In this document: positions 7,476-20,537 of the stretch, piece by piece
How the letters are laid out: each line of letters opens with the position of its first letter
Position numbering within the stretch: position 1 is the first letter of the stretch
Source of the DNA: Pradoshia eiseniae
GTDB lineage: Bacteria > Bacillota > Bacilli > Bacillales > Pradoshiaceae
Reading direction: 5' to 3'
Length of the DNA stretch: 64,000 nt
Assembly (NCBI RefSeq): GCF_002946355.1
Contig: NZ_PKOZ01000001.1
Span: 1 to 64,000 of the forward strand
The notes under the pieces: model-generated
What the model saw: only the letters and a program-made list of their open reading frames with translations
The model's database searches: none
Told to the model about the DNA's origin: nothing
Made by a program: the position numbers and the translations under genes

Positions 7476-8822
7476 ATGCAAAAACAACAAGAGAAAGAGA
7501 TGTATGCAGCAGGTGCAGTGTTAAAGAAGGAAATTGGCATGAAGGAAGCCTTGACCATTGTGGTTGGCGTGGTTATTGGTTCCGGGATTTTCTTCAAGGC
7601 AACTCCAGTAATGGATAGTGCAGGTTCGGCAATAGCAGCCGTGCTGGCATGGCTGCTTGGAGGTTTGCTGACGATGGCAGCCGCTCTGACGTTAGCGGAA
7701 ATTGGATCAGCAATCCCTCACACGGGCGGCGTGTTTGCCTATTTGAAAGAATTATATGGTGAGAAGATTGCCTTTTTATTTGGCTGGGTGCAAGCATTGA
7801 TTTATGGGCCGGCGATTGTGGCGGCGCTTTGCATTGTCTTTGCGACTCAGGCCACTTATTTCATCCCAATGTCAAGTGGCCAGCAAAAAGCGTTGGCGAT
7901 TGGTATCTTACTCTTTGTGACGGTGCTGAATGTCATTTCGACAAAGCTCGGAAGCCGGATACAGTTCATTGCAACGATTGCTAAAATGATTCCCATTGCT
8001 TTTATCATCATCTTTGGTATTATCCACGGCGTTAATGAAGCTACCCCTGTTTTCTCTGGGGAACCAGTCCATGGGTTTTCCTTTGCAACGTTTGGTGTAG
8101 CTATGCTCGGGACGCTTTTTGCTTATGAAGGATGGATTAGTGTGGGCAATATGGCGGGTGAGATGAAAGACCCTAAACGTGACTTGCCGCGCTCCATTTT
8201 CTTTGGAATGATGATTATTATTGCGGCTTATGTTTTAATCAATGTTGCATTCTTATCCGTGTTAACTCCAGCGGAAATCGTTGGGGCGGAGAATGTGGCC
8301 TCTGATGCTGCCCAAATCTTATTCGGCAGCGCTGGTTCTATGCTCATTTCAATCGGAATTCTGATTTCGATCTTTGGAACGTTAAATGGGTACCTGATGA
8401 CGACTGTGCGTGTACCGTTTGCTATGGCGGAGAATAAGATTTTCCCGTTCCACCATATCATTGGCCGCGTTGAGAAACGTACGAGCACACCAATTAACGT
8501 TTACATTTTCCAAGTGGCGATTGCTATTATTTATATATTCTCAGGGTCATTCAATACTTTATCAACTCTAGCATTATTTGCCGTTTGGATTTTCTTTGTG
8601 CTCGCTATTTATGGTGTATTCGTTATGCGTAAGAAACGCCCAGATCTAGTGCCGACCTATCGCGTGCCGCTGTATCCGATTGTGCCGCTTGTTGGCATAA
8701 TAGGCGGCGTCTATATATTGGTTTGCACAATCGTTAGTGACACGCTCTATTCATTAATTGGGTTAGCTATTACAGCTATCGGATACCCAGTATATATGTA
8801 TTTGAAAAAACAAAATAATTAA
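7476..8822 (+). CDS. APC-superfamily amino acid permease (SteT/LAT-like)
   Basis: A 448-residue membrane protein with 12 predicted transmembrane segments. The first helix carries the APC substrate motif GVVIGSGIF (near residues 28-36). WLLGGLLTMAAALTLAEIGSAIPHTGG covers segment two, and FAYEGWISVGNMAGEMKDPKRDLPR is the conserved segment-six/loop region of LAT-type exchangers. It resembles B. subtilis SteT (serine/threonine exchanger). The precise substrate is not readable. ATG 7476 follows GAGAGGGA (7458-7465). The frame is also open from GTG 7428, which lacks an RBS. It is monocistronic. Confidence 0.88.
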   Translation: MQKQQEKEMYAAGAVLKKEIGMKEALTIVVGVVIGSGIFFKATPVMDSAGSAIAAVLAWLLGGLLTMAAALTLAEIGSAIPHTGGVFAYLKELYGEKIAFLFGWVQALIYGPAIVAALCIVFATQATYFIPMSSGQQKALAIGILLFVTVLNVISTKLGSRIQFIATIAKMIPIAFIIIFGIIHGVNEATPVFSGEPVHGFSFATFGVAMLGTLFAYEGWISVGNMAGEMKDPKRDLPRSIFFGMMIIIAAYVLINVAFLSVLTPAEIVGAENVASDAAQILFGSAGSMLISIGILISIFGTLNGYLMTTVRVPFAMAENKIFPFHHIIGRVEKRTSTPINVYIFQVAIAIIYIFSGSFNTLSTLALFAVWIFFVLAIYGVFVMRKKRPDLVPTYRVPLYPIVPLVGIIGGVYILVCTIVSDTLYSLIGLAITAIGYPVYMYLKKQNN

Positions 8823-8828
8823 CTAAGA

Positions 8829-8858
8829 AAGTCCGGGACAATTAGTTCCGGGCTTTTT
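8829..8858 (+). terminator. terminator after the permease
   Basis: AGTCCGGGA pairs with TTCCGGGCT (two G-U pairs) and is followed by TTTTTT. Confidence 0.85.
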
Positions 8859-8929
8859 TGCTTGTATGATGAATAGGAATTTAGCAAAATAAGGGTATGC
8901 ATATGTGTCAGCAGGAAGAGGGTGAATGA

Positions 8930-10657
8930 ATGAGGCATTATAAGAAGTATATAAAGAAGTATGGTTTTTTATTTTCGATAGCCATTGTTTTTTTAATGAT
9001 AGAGGCGATTTGCGACTTGCTTCTTCCTACGATATTGGCCTCCATTATTGATAATGGTGTTGCCAACAATGATCTTCAATATGTTCTCGATATGGGCGGG
9101 ATGATGCTTCTTGTAACAGGGATTGGTGCACTTGGAGCCATTATTCGGAATATCATTTCTAGCAATCTGTCACAAAGGCTCGGTGCTGAGCTTCGTTCAG
9201 ACTTATACCGGAAAATCCATTCCTTGAGACTTGAAGAAATGAATCAATTTGAGGCATCCTCACTTGTGACCAGGCTGACGAATGATGTCAATCAGGTACA
9301 GATGTTCGTGAATGGATTAATGCGGATTATGGTGAAGGCGCCGCTTGTCTGTTTGGGAAGTATCTTTATGGCGGTAAGGCTTAATGCATCCATCTCCTGG
9401 GTGCTTCTTATTGTTATCCCGATAGTCGCGCTGATTATCATCCTAAACATGAGAATCAGTCTGCCGTTCTTTATGCGTGTCCAAAAAGCGACGGATCAGC
9501 TCAATGGTGTGGTGAGGGAATTTCTCTCAGGCATTCGGGTTATCCGGGCATTCAATCGCGGACCTTTCGAACAGTCAAGATTTGATGAGAAAAATGAGCA
9601 ATTATTCGGTACATCCACGAAAGCCATGCGAATCATGTCTATCTTTAGTCCGGGGATATCCCTCACGGTCAATTTCGGCATTGTGCTAGTGTTGCTGGCT
9701 GGCGGCTGGAATATTAATGATGGACAAATGCAGGTGGGTGAAGTGGTCGCTTATGTGAACTATATGACCCAAATCCTAATAAGCTTGATGATGATTACGA
9801 TGATTTTCAATATGTTTGTCCGCGCGCGTGTTTCCGCCGGCAGGATTAGTGAAGTCTTAGGGACGAATCACGTATCCGGGATGAAAGCGCAAGATGCCAG
9901 CATCCGGCAGGAAGGAGTTATGTTTGACCATGTCAGTTTTTCCTATCATGGCACAGAGGATTATGTCGTAAAGGATGTATCGTTACACGTTCGTCCGGGA
10001 GAAACGGTTGGAATTATTGGGTCCACAGGTGCGGGGAAGAGCAGTCTGGTGAATTTGCTTCTAAGGCTGTATGAACCATCCCGCGGGTCAATTTACATAA
10101 ACGGCGAAAATATTCATTCGATGGATTTGAAACAATTGCGTGACCAAATTGCTTATGTTCCGCAGAAATCTACTCTCTTTACGGGTACCATCAAAGAAAA
10201 TATTCTATGGGGGAAAGCGGATGCTGGTATGGAAGATATCCAGCATGCTTCAAGAATCGCGCAGGCTGATGCCTTTATCTCTCGTTTGCCGGATGGGTAT
10301 GATACGCAGCTTGGCCAAGGCGGTGTGAACCTTTCAGGAGGGCAGAAACAGCGGGTGTCAATCACTCGTGCATTATTGAAGAATGCGCCCATTCTCATAT
10401 TGGATGATTCGACAAGCGCCCTAGATGCCGTGACTGAACAACGGTTAAAGGAGGCGCTGCGTGAGGACAGAAAGAAGAAAATCGTCTTCCTAATTGCTCA
10501 GCGAATCACCTCAATCATGGATGCAGACCTTATCATCGTCATGGAAAATGGGAAAATTGCCGGCGCTGGCAAGCATGAGGAATTGGCCAAGGACAATCCT
10601 GTCTATAAGGAGATTATCCTATCCCAATTAGGAACGGAGATGGAAACTAGTGGCTGA
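8930..10657 (+). CDS. ABC exporter half-transporter, degenerate-site subunit
   Basis: A 575-residue fusion of a six-helix membrane domain (about 1-300) and a nucleotide-binding domain (about 328-575). Walker A GSTGAGKS is at 364-371 and a canonical LSGGQ at 468-472. Walker B ends ILILDD, so the catalytic glutamate is replaced by Asp493. The switch histidine is Gln524 (IAQR). These changes mark the degenerate half of heterodimeric exporters such as TM287/288, BmrCD and LmrCD. The partner gene overlaps by 8 bases, so the two are almost certainly co-translated. Drug or lipid export is likely but the substrate is unknown. The RBS is AGAGGGTGA at 8917-8924. Confidence 0.92.
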   Translation: MRHYKKYIKKYGFLFSIAIVFLMIEAICDLLLPTILASIIDNGVANNDLQYVLDMGGMMLLVTGIGALGAIIRNIISSNLSQRLGAELRSDLYRKIHSLRLEEMNQFEASSLVTRLTNDVNQVQMFVNGLMRIMVKAPLVCLGSIFMAVRLNASISWVLLIVIPIVALIIILNMRISLPFFMRVQKATDQLNGVVREFLSGIRVIRAFNRGPFEQSRFDEKNEQLFGTSTKAMRIMSIFSPGISLTVNFGIVLVLLAGGWNINDGQMQVGEVVAYVNYMTQILISLMMITMIFNMFVRARVSAGRISEVLGTNHVSGMKAQDASIRQEGVMFDHVSFSYHGTEDYVVKDVSLHVRPGETVGIIGSTGAGKSSLVNLLLRLYEPSRGSIYINGENIHSMDLKQLRDQIAYVPQKSTLFTGTIKENILWGKADAGMEDIQHASRIAQADAFISRLPDGYDTQLGQGGVNLSGGQKQRVSITRALLKNAPILILDDSTSALDAVTEQRLKEALREDRKKKIVFLIAQRITSIMDADLIIVMENGKIAGAGKHEELAKDNPVYKEIILSQLGTEMETSG

Positions 10658-12488
10658 GTCAACTAACCAGAATAAAGGAACGCTTCCAACTGGACCGCCA
10701 AGAGGGCATGGGGGAGCGAGATTTGCGGCTGTTGAAAAGCCAAAGGATTTTAGCGGGACATTGAAGCGCATATGGGGTTATTTCGGGAGCGAGAAAAGAA
10801 GCCTGTGGATTGTCCTTCTCTTTGTGGTCATAAGTGCTGCCGTCAGCTTATTTGTCCCCTATTGGATTGGGAGGACGGTGGACTCCCTTGAATGGAGGCA
10901 GGTTGACCTTTCTCTCCTGCATTGGTTTGTTATTATTCTCGCAGTCGTGTACGTGACAGATGGAGTCTCTACACTTTTGCAAGGCTGGATGATGGCGGGA
11001 ATCTCCCAGCGTGTTGTCCGGTCTTTGAGGGAATCCTTGTTCCGTAAGCTGAATAAATTGCCGATATCCTATTACGATACACACACTCATGGCGACATGA
11101 TGAGCCGTGTGACGAATGATATCGACAATGTCAGCACAAGTATCTCCCAGTCGACGACCCAGCTGATGAGCGGGGTCATTACCATCACGGGCTCCTTTGT
11201 TATGATGCTCGTGCTCAGTCCGATATTGACATTGGCGGCATGCGTGACAATCCCCCTTATGTATTTACTGACAAAAACAATCGCTAAAAGGACAAGGATT
11301 CTCTTTAGGGAGCAGCAAAAGCATTTAGGCCGACTTAATGGGCATATTGAAGAGTCGATTTCCGGCAATTTGATTGTGAAGGCATTTAACCATGAAGATG
11401 AGGTCATTTTCACCTTTGATGCGATTAACGGCAAGTTGTTCGAATCAGGGCGCAAGGCTCAAATCTGGTCTGGCTTTCTCATGCCAATCATGAATGTCAT
11501 CAATAACTTAGGGCTGACCTCTGTGGCGATTGTCGGAGGAGTTTTGGCTGTTAATGGCTCGATTACGGTTGGAGTCATTGCTGCCTTTATCAGTTATTCA
11601 CGGCAATTTACACGGCCATTAAATGATTTGGCCAATATCTTTAATATTTTTCAATCAGCGGTTGCCGGTGCTGAGCGTGTGTTTCAGGTTATTGACGAGA
11701 CAGAAGAGCTGGCGGATAAGCCTGGTGCGGACGAGCTATCCCGAGCGGAAGGAAGGGTAAGCTTTGAACGGGTCAGCTTTGGTTATCAAAAGGATTCTCC
11801 TATCCTGAACAACATAAGCTTCGAGGCTAAAGCGGGCAGCCATATTGCGCTCGTTGGTCCGACCGGAGCAGGCAAAACAACGATTATTAATTTATTGACA
11901 CGCTTTTATGATGTCGGGGCAGGACGCATTACGATTGACGGAACGGATATCCGTGATTTCACGCGAGAGAGCCTGCGCAACACATTTGGCATCGTTCTTC
12001 AGGATACGTATTTGTTTACAGGGACAATCAAGGAGAATATCAAATATGGCCGGCTTGAGGCAACCGATGATGAAGTGGTGGAAGCAGCTAAAATGGCCAA
12101 TGCTCATTATTTCATCACAAGGCTGCCTAAGGGGTATGAAACCATGCTTTCAGAAAGCGGGGGGAATCTTAGTCAAGGACAGCGTCAGCTGCTAGCGATT
12201 GCTAGAGCCATTCTCTCTGATCCGGCCATTCTGATTCTTGATGAAGCGACCAGCAGTGTTGATACGAGAACGGAGCTTGCCATCCAGAATGCAATGCGCA
12301 AAGTCATGGCTGGCAGAACAAGCTTTATGATTGCCCACCGGTTATCGACTATCCGTGAAGCTGACACTATTATGGTCATTGATGACGGTCGTATTAAGGA
12401 ACAGGGGAGTCATCAGGAATTGATCAACCAAAATGGGCAATACCGCCATATGTATGAAAGCCAGTTCAAGAATGTGCAAACTTCATAG
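10650..12488 (+). CDS. ABC exporter half-transporter, catalytic subunit
   Basis: A 612-residue partner of the preceding gene, starting at GTG 10650 inside its end. It has an N-terminal cytosolic tail, a six-helix membrane domain (about 45-340) and an ATPase domain (about 368-612). Walker A GPTGAGKT is at 403-410. Walker B is intact with Asp531 and Glu532, and the switch histidine is His563. The signature motif is the variant LSQGQ (507-511). In the heterodimer this LSQGQ faces the partner's degenerate Walker site, while this subunit's intact Walker A/B faces the partner's LSGGQ. The pair therefore has one consensus and one degenerate ATP site, as in TM287/288. Confidence 0.92.
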   Translation: MAESTNQNKGTLPTGPPRGHGGARFAAVEKPKDFSGTLKRIWGYFGSEKRSLWIVLLFVVISAAVSLFVPYWIGRTVDSLEWRQVDLSLLHWFVIILAVVYVTDGVSTLLQGWMMAGISQRVVRSLRESLFRKLNKLPISYYDTHTHGDMMSRVTNDIDNVSTSISQSTTQLMSGVITITGSFVMMLVLSPILTLAACVTIPLMYLLTKTIAKRTRILFREQQKHLGRLNGHIEESISGNLIVKAFNHEDEVIFTFDAINGKLFESGRKAQIWSGFLMPIMNVINNLGLTSVAIVGGVLAVNGSITVGVIAAFISYSRQFTRPLNDLANIFNIFQSAVAGAERVFQVIDETEELADKPGADELSRAEGRVSFERVSFGYQKDSPILNNISFEAKAGSHIALVGPTGAGKTTIINLLTRFYDVGAGRITIDGTDIRDFTRESLRNTFGIVLQDTYLFTGTIKENIKYGRLEATDDEVVEAAKMANAHYFITRLPKGYETMLSESGGNLSQGQRQLLAIARAILSDPAILILDEATSSVDTRTELAIQNAMRKVMAGRTSFMIAHRLSTIREADTIMVIDDGRIKEQGSHQELINQNGQYRHMYESQFKNVQTS

Positions 12489-12499
12489 GAAGTTAAGGG

Positions 12500-12533
12500 A
12501 ATGCATGCTCCTGTTTCGGGAGCGTGCATTTTT
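12500..12533 (+). terminator. terminator after the ABC exporter operon
   Basis: AATGCATGCTCC pairs with GGAGCGTGCATT (one G-U) around a short loop and is followed by TTTT. Confidence 0.9.
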
Positions 12534-12622
12534 GAGGAGGCTGTCTTTTGACTAGCATTGGTAGAGGGGCAAAAAAATCACTAGAAAATTTTTATTTTAA
12601 TCAAATGGCTTCATATCAAGAA

Positions 12623-12636
12623 TGAAAACGATTACA
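12623..12636 (+). promoter_or_regulatory. cre site (CcpA binding) upstream of ilv-leu
   Basis: TGAAAACGATTACA matches the cre consensus TGWAANCGNTNWCA at every defined position. Its centre lies about 88 bases before the predicted transcription start, upstream of the promoter. In B. subtilis, CcpA activates the ilv-leu operon from an upstream cre at about this distance, so activation rather than repression is the likely role here. Confidence 0.75.
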
Positions 12637-12682
12637 AAGATTTTTGAATAAACTAAATTATCTAATAATTATGAAAAATCAG

Positions 12683-12711
12683 TTGACTCTTCCTCGGGAA
12701 GGTCGTATTAT
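12683..12711 (+). promoter_or_regulatory. sigma-A promoter of the ilv-leu operon
   Basis: TTGACT (12683-12688), a 17-base spacer and TATTAT (12706-12711). The spacer contains the palindrome CTTCC-TCGG-GAAGG (12689-12702). Transcription would start near 12718, ahead of the T-box leader. Confidence 0.8.
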
Positions 12712-12779
12712 AAGTTTCAACAACAAAGTTCCTTATATTTAGTAAATTAAACAGATTTTTCTATGTATATATATATGTA

Positions 12780-13066
12780 TTAAATCAATGAAAAGGATAA
12801 GTAGTAGATGGGGCGAACAGATACAGAGAGCCGGGGGAGCTGAGAGCCGGTGCTGTTTCCATCTATGAACTCACCTTGGAGTGCCTGTGTGAAACATGAG
12901 AGTAATACAGGCCGGGTTTTATAACCAAAACCCGTTACCAAAGAATTCGAGTGCATGGCGATTTAGATTTTGCCATGAATGAGGGTGGTACCATGGAGAG
13001 GAGATAAGCCTTTTCATCCCTTGCGTTTCATTGAAGAGACGTCAGGGATGAAAAGGCTTTTTTTAT
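12780..13066 (+). promoter_or_regulatory. T-box leader (leucine) of the ilv-leu operon
   Basis: A tRNA-sensing T-box riboswitch. In stem I, AAGG/CCTT forms the lower helix and GATGG/CCATC the upper one. AGTA stands on the 5' side of the specifier loop. CTC at 12870-12872, within GAACTCACC, is the leucine specifier codon. The conserved T-box AGGGTGGTACC is at 12982-12992. The terminator pairs AAGCCTTTTCATCCCT (13006-13021) with AGGGATGAAAAGGCTT (13044-13059), then T7. Uncharged tRNA-Leu should prevent termination and allow operon expression. The B. subtilis ilv-leu leader also uses CUC. Confidence 0.92.
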
Positions 13067-13123
13067 TCTCACAAGAAATTGAGCCTGGCGGTAAGAGATT
13101 ACACAAATCGGGAGGGAGATTCC

Positions 13124-14847
13124 ATGATGGAAAAAGCAGCTCTTGCTGAAAAGGAAGTGCAGTCTAACTCAAGGATCAGCGGAGCGGAGATGTTGATTAA
13201 TGCATTGAAGAGGCAGGAAGTGGAAGTATTATTTGGTTATCCAGGAGGAGCCGTTTTACCCATTTACGATTCTCTCTATCATGCCGGAATGAAACATGTG
13301 TTATCCCGGCATGAGCAAGGAGCCATTCATGCGGCAGAAGGGTACGCAAGAATAAGCGGTAAGCCTGGGGTAGTGATTGCAACTTCAGGACCAGGTGCAA
13401 CGAATCTTGTCACAGGCATAACGGATGCGATGATGGACTCTTTGCCGCTCGTTATTTTTACCGGCCAGGTAGGAACAGGGGTTATTGGAACTGATGCTTT
13501 CCAGGAGGCAGATATCGTTGGAATCACCACTCCGGTAACGAAACATAATTATCAGATTCGGGATACGAAAGATATCCCTCGAATAGTGAAAGAAGCATTC
13601 TATATTGCTTCTACAGGCAGACCAGGTCCAGTCCTGATTGATATACCGAAAGACATTGCCGCACTTGGGGATGTGGAAGTGGAGCCTGAGAGTATCTCGC
13701 TTCCGGGTTATCAGCCTACAACTGAGCCGAATTATTTGCAGATCAGGCGGCTTGTCGAGGCTGTTAGCTCAAGCAAGAAACCGCTAATCTTAGCAGGAGC
13801 TGGCGTCTTGCATGCAAAAGCTTCTAAGCAGCTGCTGGAGTTTGCAGAGCAGCAGCAAATTCCGGTCGTCAACACATTGCTTGGCCTTGGTACCTTCCCG
13901 CCGGACCATCCGCTCTATATTGGAATGGGCGGGATGCATGGCATCTATGCAGCCAATATGGCCATGTATGAATGTGATCTTCTCATCAATATCGGTGCCC
14001 GTTTTGATGACAGGCTGACAGGTAACTTATCGAGATTTGCTCCATATGCGACAGTGGCCCATATTGATATTGACCCGGCGGAAATCGGCAAGAATGTTCC
14101 AACCGCGATTCCGGTCGTGGGAGATGCGAAGCAGGCACTCCTTCAGCTCGTAAAGCAAAATGGCAAACGCTCGGATAGTGAGCCGTGGAGAAAGCAAATT
14201 CATGCATGGCTTGAGGAGTCACCGTATCACTATGAAAAAGAAGAATCAAAGGCATTAAAACCGCAGCGTGTCATGGAGCTGATTTATGAGCTTAGCAAGG
14301 GTGATGCAATCGTGACGACAGATGTCGGGCAGCACCAAATGTGGGCGGCGCAGTATTATCCGTTCAAAAGGCCGAATGCTTGGGTAACCTCAGGAGGCCT
14401 TGGCACGATGGGCTTTGGTTTACCTGCGGCTATTGGCGCCCAAATGGCTGAACCGGATGATTTGGTCATTTCCATCAATGGGGATGGGGGTGTGCAGATG
14501 TCCATTCAAGAGCTTGGAGTCATTGCGGAGCATAACCTCCCTATTAAAATCATTATCTTGAACAACGGTTCGTTGGGGATGGTTCGACAGTGGCAGGAAA
14601 TCTTCTATGATTCCAGGTATTCACAGAGTGTCTTTGCTTCACAGCCTTCCTTCAGCAAGCTGGCAGAAGCATACGGAATCAAAGGGATTGACGCAAGGAC
14701 GGAAGAGGAAGTGAAGCAAGCCTTTACAGAAGAATTTCCAGAGCATAAGCCGGTCTTGATTAATGTATTTGTAGAACCAGAAGAGAATGTGTACCCCATG
14801 ATTGCCCCGGGCAAGGGAATCAACGAGATGGTGGGAGTGAAGAAGAG

Positions 14848-14851
<4 letters not shown>
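13124..14851 (+). CDS. ilvB: acetolactate synthase large subunit
   Basis: A 575-residue thiamine-diphosphate enzyme making 2-acetolactate or 2-aceto-2-hydroxybutyrate, the first common step to Val, Leu and Ile. The catalytic glutamate is Glu64 in SRHEQGA. SGPGATN follows at the cofactor-binding loop. The C-terminal diphosphate motif runs from GDGGVQMS to the paired asparagines in [14 protein letters not shown] 13124 follows GGGAGGG (13110-13116). The frame opens earlier at 13079 but without an RBS. It is first in the ilv-leu operon, under cre, promoter and T-box control, and its stop overlaps ilvH by 4 bases. Confidence 0.97.
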
Positions 14852-17945
<3,094 letters not shown>

Positions 17946-17967
17946 ACCTTAGAAGGAGGATTTCGAA

Positions 17968-19077
17968 ATGAAAAAGAACATTGCTGTATTACCAGGCGAC
18001 GGTATCGGGCCGGAAGTGGCAAAGGGAGCGGTCGAAATCCTCGGAGCTATCGGGGAACGGTATGGACATAAATTCACCTTTCGTTACGGGCAGATAGGAG
18101 GTTCCGCGATTGATCGTCACGGCAATCCTCTTCCGGATGAAACGCTTGCCCTTTGCAGGCAAAGTGATGCGATCTTGCTTGGAGCAGTCGGCGGTCCGAA
18201 ATGGGATCAAAATCCCCCTGAATATAGGCCGGAACAAGGCTTGCTGAAAATACGCAAGGAATTGAACCTTTATGCCAATATGCGTCCAATCAACTATTAT
18301 GCGAGTTTGTTAGAATCTTCCCCGCTAAAGAAAGAAATCATCGAAGAAACGGACTTTTTGATTGTCAGGGAATTGACAGGTGGTCTTTATTTTGGGAAAC
18401 CGAGTGAGAGAACGTATCGGGATGGCATGGAGGCGGCAGTGGATACCCTCTATTATGAGCGCGAGGAAGTGAAGCGGATTATGAAGCTCGCCTTTGAATT
18501 GGCTTCCACCCGCAACCAAAAGGTCACATCGGTGGATAAAGCGAATGTCCTGGAGTCGAGCCGTATGTGGCGAGAGGTCGCCGAAGAAGTGGCAAAAGAT
18601 TATCCCGAAGTGACCCTCGAGCATATGCTTGTCGATAATGCGGCGATGCAATTAATTAAGAATCCAAGACAATTTGACACGATTGTCACGGAGAATATGT
18701 TTGGTGATATTTTAAGCGATGAGGCAAGTGTCCTTACAGGGTCGCTTGGCATGCTGCCTTCCGCCAGTCTTTCTGAGAGCGGTCTTCATTTATATGAACC
18801 AATCCATGGTTCAGCCCCGGATATAGCCGGCAGGAATAAAGCAAATCCGATTGCGATGATTCTCTCAAGTGCATCCATGCTTCGCCATTCCTTTGGATTA
18901 GAAGAGGAAGCGGATACCGTGGAGCAGGCGGTCAGGAGTATTCTTGATTCAGGCAGGAGGACAGCCGATCTGGCGGGCAGTGGAATACCATATTCAACCT
19001 CTGAGATGGTAGAAGCCATTAAAGAGGAGATCCTGCAAAAGGATGCCATTGTTCATATCATGGATGCTTATGCATAA
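17968..19077 (+). CDS. leuB: 3-isopropylmalate dehydrogenase
   Basis: A 369-residue NAD-dependent beta-decarboxylating dehydrogenase, oxidising 3-isopropylmalate to 2-ketoisocaproate. It opens with IAVLPGDGIGPEV. Substrate-binding arginines lie in LLKIRKELNLYANMRP and RELTGG. The catalytic Lys/Asp region contains DKANVLESSRMWR, and NMFGDILSDEASVLTGSLG and EPIHGSAPDIAGRNKANP complete the fold. The RBS AGGAGG (17953-17958) is strong. It lies 22 bases after leuA. Confidence 0.97.
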   Translation: MKKNIAVLPGDGIGPEVAKGAVEILGAIGERYGHKFTFRYGQIGGSAIDRHGNPLPDETLALCRQSDAILLGAVGGPKWDQNPPEYRPEQGLLKIRKELNLYANMRPINYYASLLESSPLKKEIIEETDFLIVRELTGGLYFGKPSERTYRDGMEAAVDTLYYEREEVKRIMKLAFELASTRNQKVTSVDKANVLESSRMWREVAEEVAKDYPEVTLEHMLVDNAAMQLIKNPRQFDTIVTENMFGDILSDEASVLTGSLGMLPSASLSESGLHLYEPIHGSAPDIAGRNKANPIAMILSSASMLRHSFGLEEEADTVEQAVRSILDSGRRTADLAGSGIPYSTSEMVEAIKEEILQKDAIVHIMDAYA

Positions 19078-19114
19078 AAAGAATCAACCATAAATTTAAT
19101 GAGGAGGGATTACG

Positions 19115-20536
19115 ATGGGGAAATCGATTATTGATAAAATCTGGGATAAACATATTGTTCGCAAAGAGGAGGGCAAACCAGATTTATTATACATCGATCT
19201 GCATCTCGTGCACGAAGTGACCTCTCCTCAGGCATTTGAAGGTTTAAGACTGAAGGGAAGGAAGGTCCGTCGTCCGGATTTGACCTTCGCGACAATGGAT
19301 CATAATGTCCCAACAATCAACCGCTTTGTTGTAACCGATGAAGTCGCGAAGAGGCAAATGAGTGCTCTGGAGCGAAATTGCAGTGAGTTTGGGGTGCCGC
19401 TTGCAGGACTTGATAGTGAAGACCAGGGGATCGTTCACGTAATCGGTCCGGATCTCGGTCTGACGTGGCCAGGGAAGACGATCGTGTGCGGGGATAGCCA
19501 TACATCGACACATGGTGCCTTTGGTGCCTTGGCCTTTGGGATTGGCACGAGTGAAGTAGAGCATGTACTCGCTACTCAAACGATTTGGCAGAACAAGCCT
19601 AAAACGATGAAAGTTGAAATCAATGGTCAATTGAAGCCGGGAGTGACAGCTAAGGATGTCATTCTCTATATCATTTCGCAAAATGGCGTCCATTTTGGCA
19701 CCGGGCATATCTTAGAATATGCGGGTGATGTGGTCCGCCAAATGTCTATGGAAGAGCGCATGACCATCTGCAATATGACGATTGAAGGAGGAGCGCGCGC
19801 TGGTCTCGTCAGCCCGGATGAGACAACCTTTTCTTATATGAAGGGGCGGAAATATGCACCAAAGCCAGATGAATTCGAACGTTATAGGAATGAATGGGCA
19901 GCGCTCGCCAGTGATGAGGATGCAGATTATGACAGAGTCATTGAGATTCGCGGTGAGGATATCTCGCCAATGGTCAGCTGGGGTACAAATCCTGGTATGT
20001 GCAGTCCGGTAGATGGGCATGTCCCAGTTGCTTCTGACCTTGATGAATCAGCCGCACGCTCCTTGAAACGGGCGCTCGAGTATATGGGGCTTCAGGAAGG
20101 ACAGGAAATCAAAGAGATTCCTGTCCAGCATGTCTTCATTGGCTCGTGTACAAATTCGCGCATGGAGGATTTAAGGGAGGCTGCTGAGATGCTCCGGGGC
20201 AAACGAGTCGCAGAGGGTGTACGTGCGTTGGTCGTTCCAGGCTCCCAAAGAGTCAAAAAGAAAGCAGAAGAGGAAGGGATAGACATCATCTTCAAGGAGG
20301 CAGGCTTCGAATGGAGGGAAGCAGGCTGCAGCATGTGTCTGAGCATGAACCCGGATGTCGTCCCTCCTGGAGAGCATTGTGCCTCCACCTCTAACCGTAA
20401 TTTTGAAGGCAGGCAAGGGTCGGGAGCAAGGACACATCTCGTCAGCCCGAAAATGGCTGCAGCGGCAGCGCTATATGGCCGATTTGTAGATGTGAGGGAA
20501 CTTGAAGGTATCATCAGTGAAGGGAGTGTGAGTTAA
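19115..20536 (+). CDS. leuC: 3-isopropylmalate dehydratase large subunit
   Basis: A 473-residue aconitase-family subunit that binds a [4Fe-4S] cluster and, with LeuD, isomerises 2-isopropylmalate to 3-isopropylmalate. The three cluster cysteines are Cys345 ([11 protein letters not shown]) and Cys405/Cys408 (CSMC). [13 protein letters not shown] (125-137) is the substrate-side signature. The RBS GAGGAGGGA is 37 bases downstream of leuB. It is followed after one base by leuD, whose product forms the swivelling domain of the heterodimer. Confidence 0.97.
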   Translation: MGKSIIDKIWDKHIVRKEEGKPDLLYIDLHLVHEVTSPQAFEGLRLKGRKVRRPDLTFATMDHNVPTINRFVVTDEVAKRQMSALERNCSEFGVPLAGLDSEDQGIVHVIGPDLGLTWPGKTIVCGDSHTSTHGAFGALAFGIGTSEVEHVLATQTIWQNKPKTMKVEINGQLKPGVTAKDVILYIISQNGVHFGTGHILEYAGDVVRQMSMEERMTICNMTIEGGARAGLVSPDETTFSYMKGRKYAPKPDEFERYRNEWAALASDEDADYDRVIEIRGEDISPMVSWGTNPGMCSPVDGHVPVASDLDESAARSLKRALEYMGLQEGQEIKEIPVQHVFIGSCTNSRMEDLREAAEMLRGKRVAEGVRALVVPGSQRVKKKAEEEGIDIIFKEAGFEWREAGCSMCLSMNPDVVPPGEHCASTSNRNFEGRQGSGARTHLVSPKMAAAAALYGRFVDVRELEGIISEGSVS

Positions 20537-20537
20537 G

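Noticed and set aside
12660..12685. CodY box upstream of ilvB
   Set aside because: Best match (around AATTATGAAAAATC) has about five mismatches to AATTTTCWGAAAATT, too weak to call.
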